The notes under the pieces were generated by a model. That model was given only the letters and a program-made list of their open reading frames with translations. It did no database searches and was not told where the DNA came from. From positions 310,001 through 374,000 of the forward strand of contig BDDD01001599.1 in assembly GCA_001972305.1 (NCBI GenBank): 64,000 bases of DNA, given 5' to 3'. The stretch's first letter is position 1; each line of letters begins with the position of its first letter. This document shows, piece by piece, positions 1 to 10,598 of this stretch. The translations under genes were made by a program, and so were the position numbers. The stretch is from Cephalotus follicularis (lineage: Eukaryota > Streptophyta > Magnoliopsida > Oxalidales > Cephalotaceae).

Positions 1-400
1 AGGTCTGAAATCCACAGGGATGACCTCAGACACAAGCTCTCCAAGAGGGAGGAATCACCAAGGGGTGGAGCACCCATCCCGGCTTACAACAGCTTCGCCC
101 ATCTTCTGGAGACACGTACCAGGATACTTGCAGTGGAGAAGGACAAGGTCCCCATCCAATGTCCTGCGCCACTGAGATCCTCGGCGGGGAAGAGGAACGT
201 GGACAAATTTTGTCGGTACCATCTTGACCACAGGCATGATACAGAGGAGTGCAGGCACTTAAAGAATTAGATCGAGGACCTGATTCACAGAGGTCATCTC
301 TGGAAGTATGTGGACAGAGACTCTCCATAGGAAAGAAGGGAGCATAGAGAAGAAGCTCCTCAACGAACCGAGGAGCAGCAGCAGCCAGAGGAGTAATCCA
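1..400 (+). pseudogene. Tat gag C-terminal fragment with CCHC-like motif
   Basis: The plus-strand reading resembles the gag C-terminus of element B. It has a leader RDDLRHKLSKR and a run around 205-265 with C, H, H, C spacing (CRYHLDHRHDTEECRHLK), followed by the conserved helix that starts IEDLIHRGHL. In-frame stops (TAG near 268 and 329) kill it. In family members this segment binds genomic RNA during particle assembly. Its 5' end lies outside the window. Between about 400 and 485 it joins the pol terminus through a deletion. Confidence 0.75.
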
Positions 401-484
401 GTAATAGTGGAGAAAGTCTTGAAAACCTGATACCATGATGCCATGACCAGACTACAGGGCAGATGAAAGTTATCTCCTGCCAGG

Positions 485-525
485 GACATTCGAACTTGAA
501 ACTCTGGAGGGCAGGGAGATCCTCT
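485..525 (+). pseudogene. Tat integrase C-terminal tip
   Basis: The short stretch TFELETLEGREI matches the last residues of pol in element B (17315-17355). It marks the right side of the internal deletion. The sequence downstream, including the 'ccttaaacct' block near 705, is also collinear with the sequence after pol in B, so this is the normal pol/3' UTR boundary. Confidence 0.7.
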
Positions 526-754
526 GACTAGAAGCCGAGGATACGTCCTGTGACTAAAAGCCGAGAACACATGTGCTATCAATCGTTGTTTGTAAGTTGT
601 ACAAATTAAAAAATTTCAATAAAGTACAATTTTTGAATCAAAAGACACAATTCAAAGTTTATGAGTCTCAAGTTTGCAAAGGACCAGAGGCCCAATATTC
701 ATGTCCTTAAACCTCTGAACAGCCACTGATCAACTCCCTTTATCAAGAATCACA

Positions 755-1075
755 AAGCCTCCTTCTGAGGAGCAATGAAAGACTCCTTCATAGGAGCACA
801 TCAAAGACTCCTTCCGAGGAGCACAACAGAAGCTTCCGACCAGAGGAGCACAAAAGACTCCCACCAGAGGAGCATCAAAGACTCCCCATCAGAGGAGCAA
901 AAAAGACTCCTTCTGAGGAGCACACAAAAAATCCTCCTTCCTAGGAGCATACAAAAAAAGCCTCCTTCCGAAGAGCACACAAAAGCCTCCTTCCGAGGAT
1001 CACCACAAAAACTCCTTCCGAGGAGCACCTCTACATTCATCAACAAGGAGCACCAAAAGACTCCCAAGGGAGCAA
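755..1075 (+). repeat. Tandem array of ~26 bp units in the Tat 3' UTR
   Basis: About 13 imperfect units built on AAAGACTCCTTCCGAGGAGC. Each unit holds a self-complementary core, CTCC and GGAG around a short loop, so the transcript could form a row of small hairpins. Element B has only a decayed trace of the array (about 17580-17700). Tandem arrays in the 3' UTR are known for Tat/Ogre elements and are thought to seed satellites. Confidence 0.85.
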
Positions 1076-1735
1076 CGCTGGTCGGCATCCAGGTGTTAAA
1101 CCAAACAAATATCGTGTCTTGAAAGGCGAATCCATAGGAACTCGCAACGGACAACTTTGTTGGACTGAGCACTTTGAAAAAAGTGTCCCTACGTGGACTG
1201 TAAGCTCAAACGAGTTGGTCTAGAATATAAAGGACCAGACGAGATCCTGCTCGACAAACCCATGGGATCTTTCCCGAGCAGACCTAAAACTTAATCTACG
1301 AACACATCAGAACTCGTAAAGATCAAGTATCGTTGCCTAAGTGCCTTTTATACAAAGTGTCCTATGGGGACTCAAGCTTAGACGACCAGGTCTGAAAATT
1401 GTAGGACCACAATATGAGAAGTATATAAGTTCGGCTAAGATAAAATTCTTAAGGGAATTGTGAACGTTTATACACGCACAGCTCAACCATACGATGTGAA
1501 GAAGTAAAGACGTGATTCAAGAATACAAATTGTTTCTTTTGTCATTGATACTTTGAAGATTACAAGTTCATGAGAACCGAAAGCTATTACAATTGGAAAG
1601 CGAGGATAAGAGAAATACAAGCTACATTAAAGATTGTTACAAGCGAAAGGCTAGCCTACAAAACTAAGCTGCGGGAGTGCTGTTTAAAGGGTCGTCCTCT
1701 AGGGGGGGGGGGACAAAGAGCCCAACCGGGGGTGG

Positions 1736-3054
1736 TTAAGGAATGATAAGCTCCGAGGAAGGCGCAAAAGAAGAAGAGACCACGTCAGGATCCGAGAGAA
1801 TGATAGTTACCCCTGATGACCCATCTCCTTCTGCCTCACCTCCTTGACCGGCCATTACTTCTGAGGCAAGCTCAACCCCCTCTTCCACTACATCGACCCC
1901 TTTCTCAGTTTTTTCTTCCAAGGCAAGCTCAGCTCTCACTTCCTCTGCCTCATAACCCTCAGGATAGTAATCGAAGGCCTTGGAAGCTGAGCAGTAAGCA
2001 ACCTCGCCCAAGGGAACTTCAGGATGAAGAGTCAAGACCCAGTTCCGGCAAGTGTAAAAACCCCGACGATAGAACTCAATAGATTCTTTAAAAACTTCAT
2101 CATCAAAAGCTTTTGAAGCTTTGTAGTCCTCCACAGAGGCCTTCATCAAATAGCTGAATTCGTCCGAGGACTTGAATTTCGTCAGGGCGTCCTCCACTGC
2201 CTTAGCCCGCCGCTCCTCATCTCTCTTTCGGTAATCCTTGAACTTCTGGTCCAGCCCACGGAACTGCTCACCGAAGTTGGAGAGGTCTTTTGCATTTGGC
2301 CCCTCTCCTTGATGGCTTTATTCTTCGCCTCCTCAAGAGACTCCTGGGCCTTGAAGGCGTTTTCGAGCTGAGCCTTGGCCGAGCGCGTGGTCTCCTCTAG
2401 CAGCATCACCTCTTCCCTCATTTTGTCATACCTCTCAAGGATGGTGGAGAAGTTCTCAACCAGGAGGTGGTGGTCATTCAGAGCTTGCAAGTAAGGTGCG
2501 AGGGTAAGAACAAGAGTGAAAAGCGTGTTAAAAAGAAGATATCTTTTACCTTAAAGTGACTCTGTAGGGAGTTATGGATCAACTCTTCATTGGTCCAGCC
2601 TTCCCTCGCTTGGAGCTCGTCCTGGAAGAAGCACAAAGAACTGAGAGTAAAGGGGACCCCGGGGTTTCTCAGGCTCATACCCTCTTCCTTTACCACCCCC
2701 AGCTCCTCGATCAATTTCTCCACATCCTGAGGAGGAGGCAGAATAACGGTATTCCAAGAAGTTCTGCCAAGCGCAGACTCAAGCTCAATCTTTGTCGCGT
2801 ACTTGCCCTTCTTGCTCGAGGCCTTAGGAGGAACACCTGAGGAACGTCCCCTCGCAGGCCGCTTGGTTCCTTTTTCCTTTGCTGCAGCTGCAACCTTTTC
2901 TCTCTGCTTAGCCCACATGGAAGCATCATTTTCTTTCTGCTTAGCCCCCTCGGTAACAGATTTTTGCTTTTGTTTGGATCCTTCACCAGACGATGGCTTT
3001 GTTATCTTGGTGGCCTTAAAGAGTGCATCAAAATCGTGCCGAGAAGTCATTGCT
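1736..3054 (-). pseudogene. Antisense Tat gene, C-terminal exon-like blocks (basic and coiled-coil region)
   Basis: Read on the minus strand after the domain block at 3242-4051. An acceptor-like TTTTTTGTGTAG precedes a block starting MTSRHDFDALFKATK, rich in Lys/Gln/Glu with a basic patch (KRPARGRSS). Then come a region ending near 2540, a GTAAAAG donor-like site, and an acceptor-like end near 2482. The next block is predicted coiled coil (LERYDKMREEVMLLEETTRS). The last block, 2197-1736, contains RRGFYTCRNWVLTLHPEVPL, an acidic stretch and the terminal stop. Element B has the same blocks in the same order, including FIDVLKATR after the same acceptor, which supports shared splicing. The fine joints are uncertain, and frames change between blocks. 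The function of this gene in retrotransposons is unknown. Confidence 0.65.
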
Positions 3055-3241
3055 ACACAAAAAAGAAGAGGTCCGAAGATCAGAAGCATGGTTAATAATA
3101 GAGAGAAAATAGAAGAAGTGTAAAAGCAAGAATTGGATGAGACAAAGGCTTTATACAGCTTTCTCTCGACACTTGGGTCATGGATCTATCTTGGGCTCCC
3201 TCTCCCTCTGAGATGTCCTCGGAATCATCCGAGTGCAATTC

Positions 3242-4051
3242 TCAGATAGGGACCACGCTCAGCCCGGCATGAAGCAGACGATCCTCAAGCACAGTGGAAT
3301 TAACCTCCTCGGCCTCCATGGCCAAAAGTTTGCCGAGGTCCGCCTTCTCTGTCGATGTCAAGCAGGACCTCTTATTTAGAGATCCTGTGTCCATAGAATC
3401 ACACCAGGCGGAGAAAGTGAACCCTTCAAAGTTGTTTATCAAGAAATACCTCATCCTCCAAATTTTAATGGATTTGGTGGGGTTCAATAGAAGTTTTTTT
3501 ACACCAGAACGGGACTTAAAAAAGTACCCGTGCTTTCCTGGCGAGGACGAGAGGACATGGAATTCTTTAAAAAGTCTCACCGTCGCATTCACCTCTGACT
3601 CGATACACTTGAACAGAAAACCTATTATGAAACTCCAAGACTGAGGATGGAGGAGTGAAGGGTGGAGACAAAAATTCTCCATAACCGAGATGGAAAAGGA
3701 GGGCACTGGAACCCTCAGGCCGTGAGAGAGCGCGTCTTCCAAAACCACGAAGAGACCATCCCTACTCTCTGTAACCATCCGAGGGTCTGAGGGAAGAGTA
3801 AACGTCATCCCCTCCGGAAAGTTGTACTTCTTGGAGAGATTCAACACCTCTCTACGGGAGAAAGTGCTAACACCGAAGCAACTTTCCGAAGCTTGGACGT
3901 CAGCTTCGGTGGTGGGGGCAACAAGGTCGCCCACTGCAGCCCCCATGCTACCCTCAGAATTTAGGGGATTTTCGGCGGAAGGAACCACCACAACCAAGGG
4001 TTCGATATTTAAGGGAGAAGAAGATTTACCAGTTTGTTCAGTCCTAGCCAT
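3242..4051 (-). CDS. Antisense Tat protein, N-terminal part with 'putative transposase, gypsy type' domain
   Basis: A 269-codon open frame. Residues about 60-225 carry the domain catalogued as Transposase_28 (gypsy type). Recognisable stretches are FSRREVLNLSKKYNFPEG, ESRDGLFVVLEDALSHGLR and HPQSWSFIIGFLFKCIESE. The name is historical: no transposase catalytic triad is visible, and the gene lies antisense inside a retrotransposon. The frame ends in TGA at 3242, but the same frame continues beyond it as an acidic stretch to ESCIK near 3155, which B also has, so the TGA is probably a decay mutation. The start is the only Met upstream of the conserved region, and B begins at the same place. The first residues, MARTEQTGKS, resemble the histone H3 tail (see findings). 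Confidence 0.75.
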   Translation of the reverse strand: MARTEQTGKSSSPLNIEPLVVVVPSAENPLNSEGSMGAAVGDLVAPTTEADVQASESCFGVSTFSRREVLNLSKKYNFPEGMTFTLPSDPRMVTESRDGLFVVLEDALSHGLRVPVPSFSISVMENFCLHPSLLHPQSWSFIIGFLFKCIESEVNATVRLFKEFHVLSSSPGKHGYFFKSRSGVKKLLLNPTKSIKIWRMRYFLINNFEGFTFSAWCDSMDTGSLNKRSCLTSTEKADLGKLLAMEAEEVNSTVLEDRLLHAGLSVVPI

Positions 4052-4592
4052 CTATGTTAGACAGAGAGAGGAAAGAAGCTAAGGAAATCCTAGACCAACC
4101 TGGACTAACCAGAAGACGACAGGTACTTACCAAGAATTTTTACTAAAGTTTGGAGGAGCAAGGGAGATTTGAAAGCACTAGAAATCTGGGCAGCTCTTAG
4201 CAAGAAGGTGATCTTTAGAAATCAAAAAGACGAAGAGTTTTTCTTTGAGAGAAAGATATCTTTTAAAGATCCAAAACTCGAATCCTAACCCCTCAAACCC
4301 TGCAAATTTAACGGATAAGGAAAGAACCATCAAATCAGACGCGGGAAATGAAGAGACAGAGGCGGGAAATGCGCAGAATACACCAGGTGTAAATCATGTC
4401 CTATACGCCTCTTAATGGTTTTGGATTTGGGCCAAATAAACAAGTCCAGCAACCAAGGTAGGTTTGATGAAGCCCGATTGTGACAGTTATCTAAGACTGA
4501 AGGTTACGCAATGGAAGTCTGCTCGAGTGATAACTCCCAGCTCTGCTCCTCCTCCTCTGCCACAGCCAGAGAAGAAGGACCAGGGGGGCATA
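4052..4592. other. Non-coding 3' region of element A with polypurine tract
   Basis: No coding block is visible. On the minus strand this is the upstream region of the antisense gene. The right end has the purine-rich tract GAAGAAGGACCAGGGGGGCA, which in LTR elements primes plus-strand synthesis. Element B has the nearly identical tract just before its 3' LTR (25585-25604). Confidence 0.6.
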
Positions 4593-5377
4593 TGATGTGG
4601 GGAAACGTATTGGCACAAAATGTCCAGATGCATTAAAGCTCACGTGGATATGAGACAGAGGAAGCTCATTAACTCCAGCTATAGAAGCAGGTGAGGACCT
4701 ACTCCTTGGCTGCATTGCAGAGGACCTCTTCCTCGGCAGAAGTGCAGAGGGCATCCTCCTCGGCATCAGTGCCGAGGACTTCCTCCTCGACTACATCACA
4801 GAGGACCTCTTCCTCGGCAGCATTGCAGAGGACCTAATGCTTCAGGCACAAGCCCTTGAAGAAGTTCTTGACACTGAAGACCTTGAAGCGGATAAGAGAC
4901 CAGAGGACTTCTCCCTCCTCCTCCTTCACAGGATGAGGCCATAAAATCGGCCTACATCCCAGGGATTTACCTCTTCAAACATGGAAAGATAAGATATGAT
5001 AAACGTATTGGCACAAAATCAGGCGGAGAATAAGGGAAATCCTGAGATTCTCAGCATTTCCTTAGGGGCATAGCAGTCACTTCCGAATTTCATGCTCAAA
5101 CAGTTACAAACTAGCACTATAATTACCAGTTTCACAGTTTAAACAAAGGTCAGTCATTTTTACTCTCAAAAGAACCTTAGAATTTCTGTGCATTGCTTAA
5201 CTTGAGTGTCGGAGTGTCCCCAAGAGAATAACCTCCTGGACCTTCAACGTGTTTGCTCTACTTGTGCAGGGATAACCAACCTACCGACCTTCTTCTCAGG
5301 CATATTATAACGTTTCCTTCAACAAATCAAACCCTTACACGTTGAGGTATTATTGAGGAAGGATTTTTACATCAACA
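4593..5377 (+). repeat. 3' LTR of Tat element A
   Basis: It begins TGATGTGGGG directly after the purine tract and ends ...ACATCAACA, the same terminal sequence as the 5' LTR of B (...GCATCAACA). The right half matches B's LTR in outline (the CCTCTACACGTTGAGG-like stretch and the block 'gtgcagggataacc'). The length is about 785 bp. The 5' partner is outside the window, so target duplication cannot be tested. Confidence 0.7.
4696..4840 (+). repeat. Tandem ~27-30 bp units inside LTR A
   Basis: Four to five imperfect copies of a unit containing GCAGAGGACCTCTTCCTCGG. The centre AGAGGACCTCTTCCTC is partly self-complementary, as in the 3' UTR array of the same element, although the unit sequences differ. 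Confidence 0.75.
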
Positions 5378-7075
5378 TTTATCAACAACTACCAATACTC
5401 ATTACGACGATTGTTACTACTATAAAATTTTAGTGATTTCTCTTTTGGTTTTATTATATAATGTTTATCGATTTCAAACAACAGAATAAAAGCTCATTTA
5501 ATTGTTTCTTTTTTTGGAAAATCTTAAGTTTCCATTCAAAAAAACCAGTGATTTTCTAATTTGGCGCAATATCTCAACGTGACGCACGTCGTTAATTACC
5601 GTTAATAAAATTAGGGAAACACTAAAACAAAATGAAAAATCTCATAATAACAGTCTAAAAAATAATTATTTTCTAATTTGAGCCATTACATTGAAAAAAA
5701 TCTCAACACGACGTACGCTGTTAGTTACCTCTATAAAATTCTCCAAATTTTGTTAACGATAATTAACGACATGCGTCACATTATCATTTTTTTTAATGTA
5801 GTACGCAGAATTAAAAATAAATAAATATTATGTATTAAATTAATAAATCACTATTTTTTTAAGGCATCATTGATATGTTACTTTTTTTTTATAAAAAAAA
5901 AAAATTACAGTTGCGCATTATTGTATATGTTGGTCAGTAAAGGCTGACCATATCCTCGTGCGGATTATGTAATCTGAATTGTCCTGTGTAGGTTTTATTC
6001 GCTGTCTGTAAGATTTTGTGAGGTTCAGCTGTAGTTGATGCACGAGTTTTACCGGTGCCCAGCGGCAAGTCACTTGAAAGTTGAAACTCAAACAAAAAAT
6101 AATAAAAATAGTCTAAAACTTTTTCACTATAATTAATGGGTGCACTGTTCTTTGTTACATTGACATCGTACGTATGCATTATATGTAATTTAAATAAATA
6201 TAGGAAAAAGTGTAAGGTTATCAGTCAACAAATAGTCATTTTAATTTAAAGTCAGAGCCCGAAAATTTTTCCAATCAAACCATAACATATCCAATTTTTA
6301 TATAAATAGATAATTAAATTTAACGATTTAATTAAAAAACTATAAATATAAGACATAATAAAAATTAAATATAAAAAGTATGAATATTAAGAGAAAATGC
6401 TCCTTATGGAATTTGGCATGCATATATCCAGCCTCAAAAAGATCCCGATGCCGAAAGTACATTGGGCAATGCCCAGTGTACGGTGTAAAAACAGTGGAAA
6501 CCTAAATATCTTGTCAACTGCAGCTTGACCACCCTGCCACTTAAGACTTGAAGAGTTCAATTCCGTATGAATCTCCCTTATTTAGCAAAGAAAAATAGTT
6601 GAGCCCACAAATAATATCAAATTCTAAAATTTGGATCAGCACAAGTGTCCAAAAACAAAAGGAGAGAGAAATTCATGAGGAAGCCAGTCGAATGTCAAAT
6701 TTAAAGCAGAGCTTTAGCTAAAAAAGTTTTCCCTATCAGGGAGGGGCCTAGTAGGTTAGGTGCAAATTACATGACTTGATGATGATGAATACCCAGTTCA
6801 TAGTACAAAGACTTACTTAACTTCAAATTTTCTCTTCTCGAGAAATTCTGAATGATACTATCAAAAAAGATTTCTGGTGTCCTATTTCAGCCACACCCTA
6901 AAAATTACTGATACAACAAAACAATTTCAGAAATTGCAGTATAAAAATTTCTAAAACTAAATGGTAGTCTTTAAGGGTGTTAAAATTCGCTGAATCCAGA
7001 CAACCCCAACACAACCAATGTATAGTTTTATTTCATCCGCAAACTCCAACAGAAAATCTCAATCTGCGTCCAACA
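5378..7075. other. AT-rich intergenic spacer between LTR A and DTC
   Basis: No coding block is supported. It is very AT-rich around 5400-5900 and 6180-6380. It contains the small inverted/direct repeat at 5573-5783. The part next to the gene (about 6700-7075) should include the DTC 3' UTR; no clear polyadenylation signal could be chosen. Confidence 0.5.
5573..5785. repeat. Small inverted repeat, MITE-like
   Basis: The arm at 5579-5616 (GTGACGCACGTCGTTAATTA...) is matched by the reverse complement of about 5740-5778 (GTGACGCATGTCGTTAATTA...), with arms of about 38 bp. A third, direct, more diverged copy sits at 5702-5743. It has no coding capacity. It is consistent with a decayed miniature element or palindromic repeat; no target duplication was identified. 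Confidence 0.5.
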
Positions 7076-10000
7076 CTACAACCCTATTGCCTTCTGATAC
7101 TTCTGGATTTGGTTGAGGAATATCCAAGTCATCTGCGTATGCGCACATCAAGCAATCAGGAAGCTCATTTATAAACTCTTAACGCACTAGTTTGTGAGAA
7201 ATCTCTCAGTTCATGACTTAAGGTAAAGTGCCAAGGTTTGTGCGCGCGCGCGCGTGTGTGTGAGAGAGAGAGAGAGAGTACCATGACATGAGGGGCAATC
7301 CTAACACAATATACGGGGAATCCTGTATAAAATTTTAATGGTCCTCCCGCCTTCAGGGTCTTCATAGCACAGTCCAAAGATCCAGTGTATGGATACTTCC
7401 CCTCAGCATCAGGTTGCATCTTCTGGATTTGGGTTTTAACATAATCGAAAGGCAAACTGCAAGCAGCAGCAAAGAATCCTGAAACAGAACTTGCACCTGA
7501 GAAGAAAAAGGAAGACAAGACATTCATTAAACCTAAAACATTAGACAACTTTGACAGGAACCAAGAATAGTGGACATTCAGTTTCCAAGTGTTTCAATGC
7601 TTTCAGCTATTAAGCAAAAGCTAGTCTGCTCATACTCCCTTATTTAATTTCATAATAGCAAGGTAATTTTAACTTGTTTCCATAAGATAGAGAAATCTTG
7701 CCAAAAATTTTCATTGCTAGCAGTTTTTTGAGCTCCCTAGAACCTACTATTGTACAGCTGAAAGAAAACTATCATGACACAATAGACACCACTACCATGG
7801 CTCATACTCCCATATTTGAAGCAAATAATAGAGATCATTAAATTTATCCCCGCATACTGCGGTGTATCAAGGGAAAACCAATTTGCTGTAGAAATATACT
7901 CTAACTACACGATCACCCTAAAAATTCACAAAACTGAAGTGAAAGAAACTTGGATACACCATGTATAGGCTATGTAACAAAACTAGATTGTAGTCCTTAG
8001 ATATGGATACTTACAAGAACTATCTTTTACAAAGTCTCTTTAATTTCTTAACCTCACTTAGCCACAATGTTTTCTCACATCATATATACGGTCCTAAAAT
8101 TTAGTTGGCACAATTGATTTCTTTTCTTCATAACTACCCAGATGTAAAGTCCTAACTCTCACAAGGACAGAGTTGGAATAACTAATAAATAGGTTGGCAA
8201 ATCTGAATCTTGCAGCCAGCAAATGCAACAAACAACAACATATACAAATAGGATAAAGGTACACAAGCACATGCAAGCACAGATATGCACACAAAGAAGA
8301 GCAAAGGGGTAACAAGTCTTGCACTACCAAAAGATATTCGAAAATGATCTTACATTCAAAACCTATGCTTAGTAACCTGCAATTTAAACATTCGAACTCT
8401 AAATCCAAAATTATTGAGCAATAAGAAAAAAAGGATACCATGTACTCTACGATTGAACTTTTATTATGAATTTTACGTGAAAATAAACAAGAGGAACTCG
8501 TTTCATTTTAATGACTAAAGTTTGAAATTAGAACACTGAACAAAAATTGTCTTCAGTCATGAAAGGCTAACTGACATTTCCAAACCCAAACTGATCTAAA
8601 AGAGACCATTTGGAAACAACAACTTAGTCTAGACTCCATCAACTTAGTCTGAACTTGAAAGCAAGGTAGACTCCATCAACATGAATAATGAAGTGCAGAT
8701 AAATGATAAGTAATATCCAGAATATATAAATGGCTGTACCTACTCACTGTTTAAGCGATATTCATGAGTTTCTGGGTTATTATATTCTAGACTACCTTAG
8801 AAGGACTCTTTCAGATAGAAATTAGAGTTGATAACTGAAAATGACGTAAAAATTAGCTTTAAAAAACATTGCTGCGAATCATAGGCAAGATTTTGAAAGA
8901 AAAAAATAAACTTTAATGATTATTTGATATCTGTAGTGCCAGCAAAAAATCTTACCTAACACTGTTGCACCTTCACCAAATCCAAGGGAGTCCTTGAAAA
9001 ACTCAACACTTTGATCATAAGAGGCAAGCATTCCCATGTTCAATGCCATAGCTCTCACTACAGTAGGACCTGCACCTTTCCAAAGAGCCAAAACTCCTTC
9101 ATCAGCAGAAATACGGAAAAGGGCATGGAAAGCATTGGTGTAGTTTCGACGCTGAGCAGCAGGTAAAGTGGCATCAGCTTGCATACGGATAAGTGCCAAA
9201 TCTGCTGGACTACCAACACTTGCACCAATAGCACCAGCAGTAAGCCCACATAAAGCCTTCTGATATAGAGGCAAGGGCTTCCCATCGTTGGCTTCAATAG
9301 CTTTATTCGTCAAAATCCTAGGGGAAGAAAAACCAAAGAGAAAAATTCACTAAATGAAAGCAGTTCAATGTGTCAGAAGACTCAGAACCAACAAATACAT
9401 ATCATTATAATTTGACATGAAAAACCGATAAATGGTATTGGGAACAACACAACCACTAGATGTTAGAATTTAGAAGCAGTAAATATATATTGCTTTAAAG
9501 AATGGATAACAAATTCTGATGTCATGTACAATCAAGGACTACAAAATTGTGATTCTATTTCGTGTTTAATAAAAACGCTAAACATTGTAAAAACTCACTT
9601 AAATGATCCAAGTCGGGCGGTGGTGTAGGTAGCTTGTCTGAGTAGTCCAGCAGACAGCCCCTGCTCAAAACATCACAAGTTAAGAACTCATAGTTACAAA
9701 TCAATGTTCTTTCAACTGGCAACAGCTAACCATATTCTGAGTTGAGAAAACATGAAAAATACCAAAAACAAGTTAAAATCTCTTTTCATCATGTGTAAGC
9801 ACTGATAGGACCATTTACACTTATTTAAGCTCTATATAGAAATCCACATATACATGAACAAGCAGCCAAAGATACAGCAACGAAGTCCCACTATTCAACT
9901 AGCTAATAGTAAAAAATAATCCAAACTGGTGTCTCAAACCAAATACTCAACTTTATATTGGTATGAATACTCAAATGTACTCAATTTGAGAAAATCCACA

Positions 10001-10598
10001 TGTCATTTTTCCATCCCATTAAAAAGGCGTTCTAAATGAAAATCTATCTTATAATGCAGATCTTAAACTCAAAGTAGATCACAAGAAATAAATTTTTTTA
10101 AAAGAGATTAGAAGCTTTAACAACTTTATGAAACCAAACCTTGTAGAAGGCACCAAAACCCTCCTCCTTAAGCATGTTCTTGGTCACCTGAGCAGCTGAT
10201 CCCTGACCCAATTGAATCCGCACCTACACCAAACCAAAAACACAAAAACACAAAAAAAAAAAAAAGAAAGAAAGAAAAACCCAAGTCACACTAAAAACCA
10301 TATCACACCACCATAACAATCTAAAACAACCCAAAAGCCCATCAAATCTAGATCTAACACCGAACAAAAGATGCCATTTTTGCTCAAAAAGATAAAAATT
10401 TTAACTGTATTTCAAGGGGAAAAAAGACAACCCAATAAACTGATCTACACTATGCATGCATATATGTGCATATACCTTGATCATATCGATGGGTTGAATG
10501 ACACAGGTGGCGAGCATACCAGAGGCACCGCCATTAACAAAGGGCTTAATGGTGGGCCATACACCACCAGCTGGTTGTGCCTTCTTCTCTTCTCCCAT
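7076..10598 (-). CDS. DTC: Mitochondrial dicarboxylate/tricarboxylate carrier, six exons
   Basis: Exons read downwards: 10598-10476, 10223-10140, 9660-9599, 9317-8956, 7496-7282, 7132-7076 (stop TAG). They sum to 903 nt, or 300 residues plus stop, the usual length of plant DTC. All junctions are GT-AG and keep frame. The protein has the three tandem carrier repeats with signature motifs PIDMIKVR (repeat 1), PADLALIRMQ (repeat 2) and PFDYVKTQIQ (repeat 3), each preceding a matrix helix. Plant DTC is an inner mitochondrial membrane antiporter exchanging 2-oxoglutarate, malate and other di/tricarboxylates, which links the TCA cycle with nitrogen assimilation. The start MGEEKKAQ is the only Met in frame before the first helix and fits DTC N-termini; there is no cleaved presequence, as is normal for this family. 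The largest intron is 7497-8955. No frame damage is seen. The last 19 codons form a tiny exon beginning MTWIFLNQIQK, easily missed. Confidence 0.95.
7241..7278. repeat. Compound microsatellite (GC)n(GT)n(GA)n in the last DTC intron
   Basis: On the gene's strand it follows the exon-5 donor almost directly: ATG|GTAC(TC)n(AC)n(GC)n. The 5' splice site is thus GTACTC, not the common GTAAGT. Confidence 0.9.

Larger units (their letters stand above)
1..5377 (+). mobile_element. Ty3/gypsy Tat-lineage retrotransposon A, 3' part, internally deleted
   Basis: The left end lies outside the window. In order it shows a gag zinc-motif region, the last codons of pol, a non-coding 3' region with a tandem array, an antisense gene on the minus strand, a purine tract (4571-4590) and a 3' LTR. 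The gag block and the pol terminus are close relatives of those in element B, but about 4 kb that B has between them (protease, reverse transcriptase, RNase H, integrase) is missing. A gene of opposite polarity between pol and the 3' LTR, together with a tandem array in the 3' untranslated region, is known from plant Tat/Ogre/Retand elements. The assignment is therefore firm at lineage level. The element is dead. Confidence 0.85.

Noticed and set aside
775..1172. Open frames over the 755-1075 array on both strands
   Set aside because: Tandem repeat translation; inside the 3' UTR of a Tat element.
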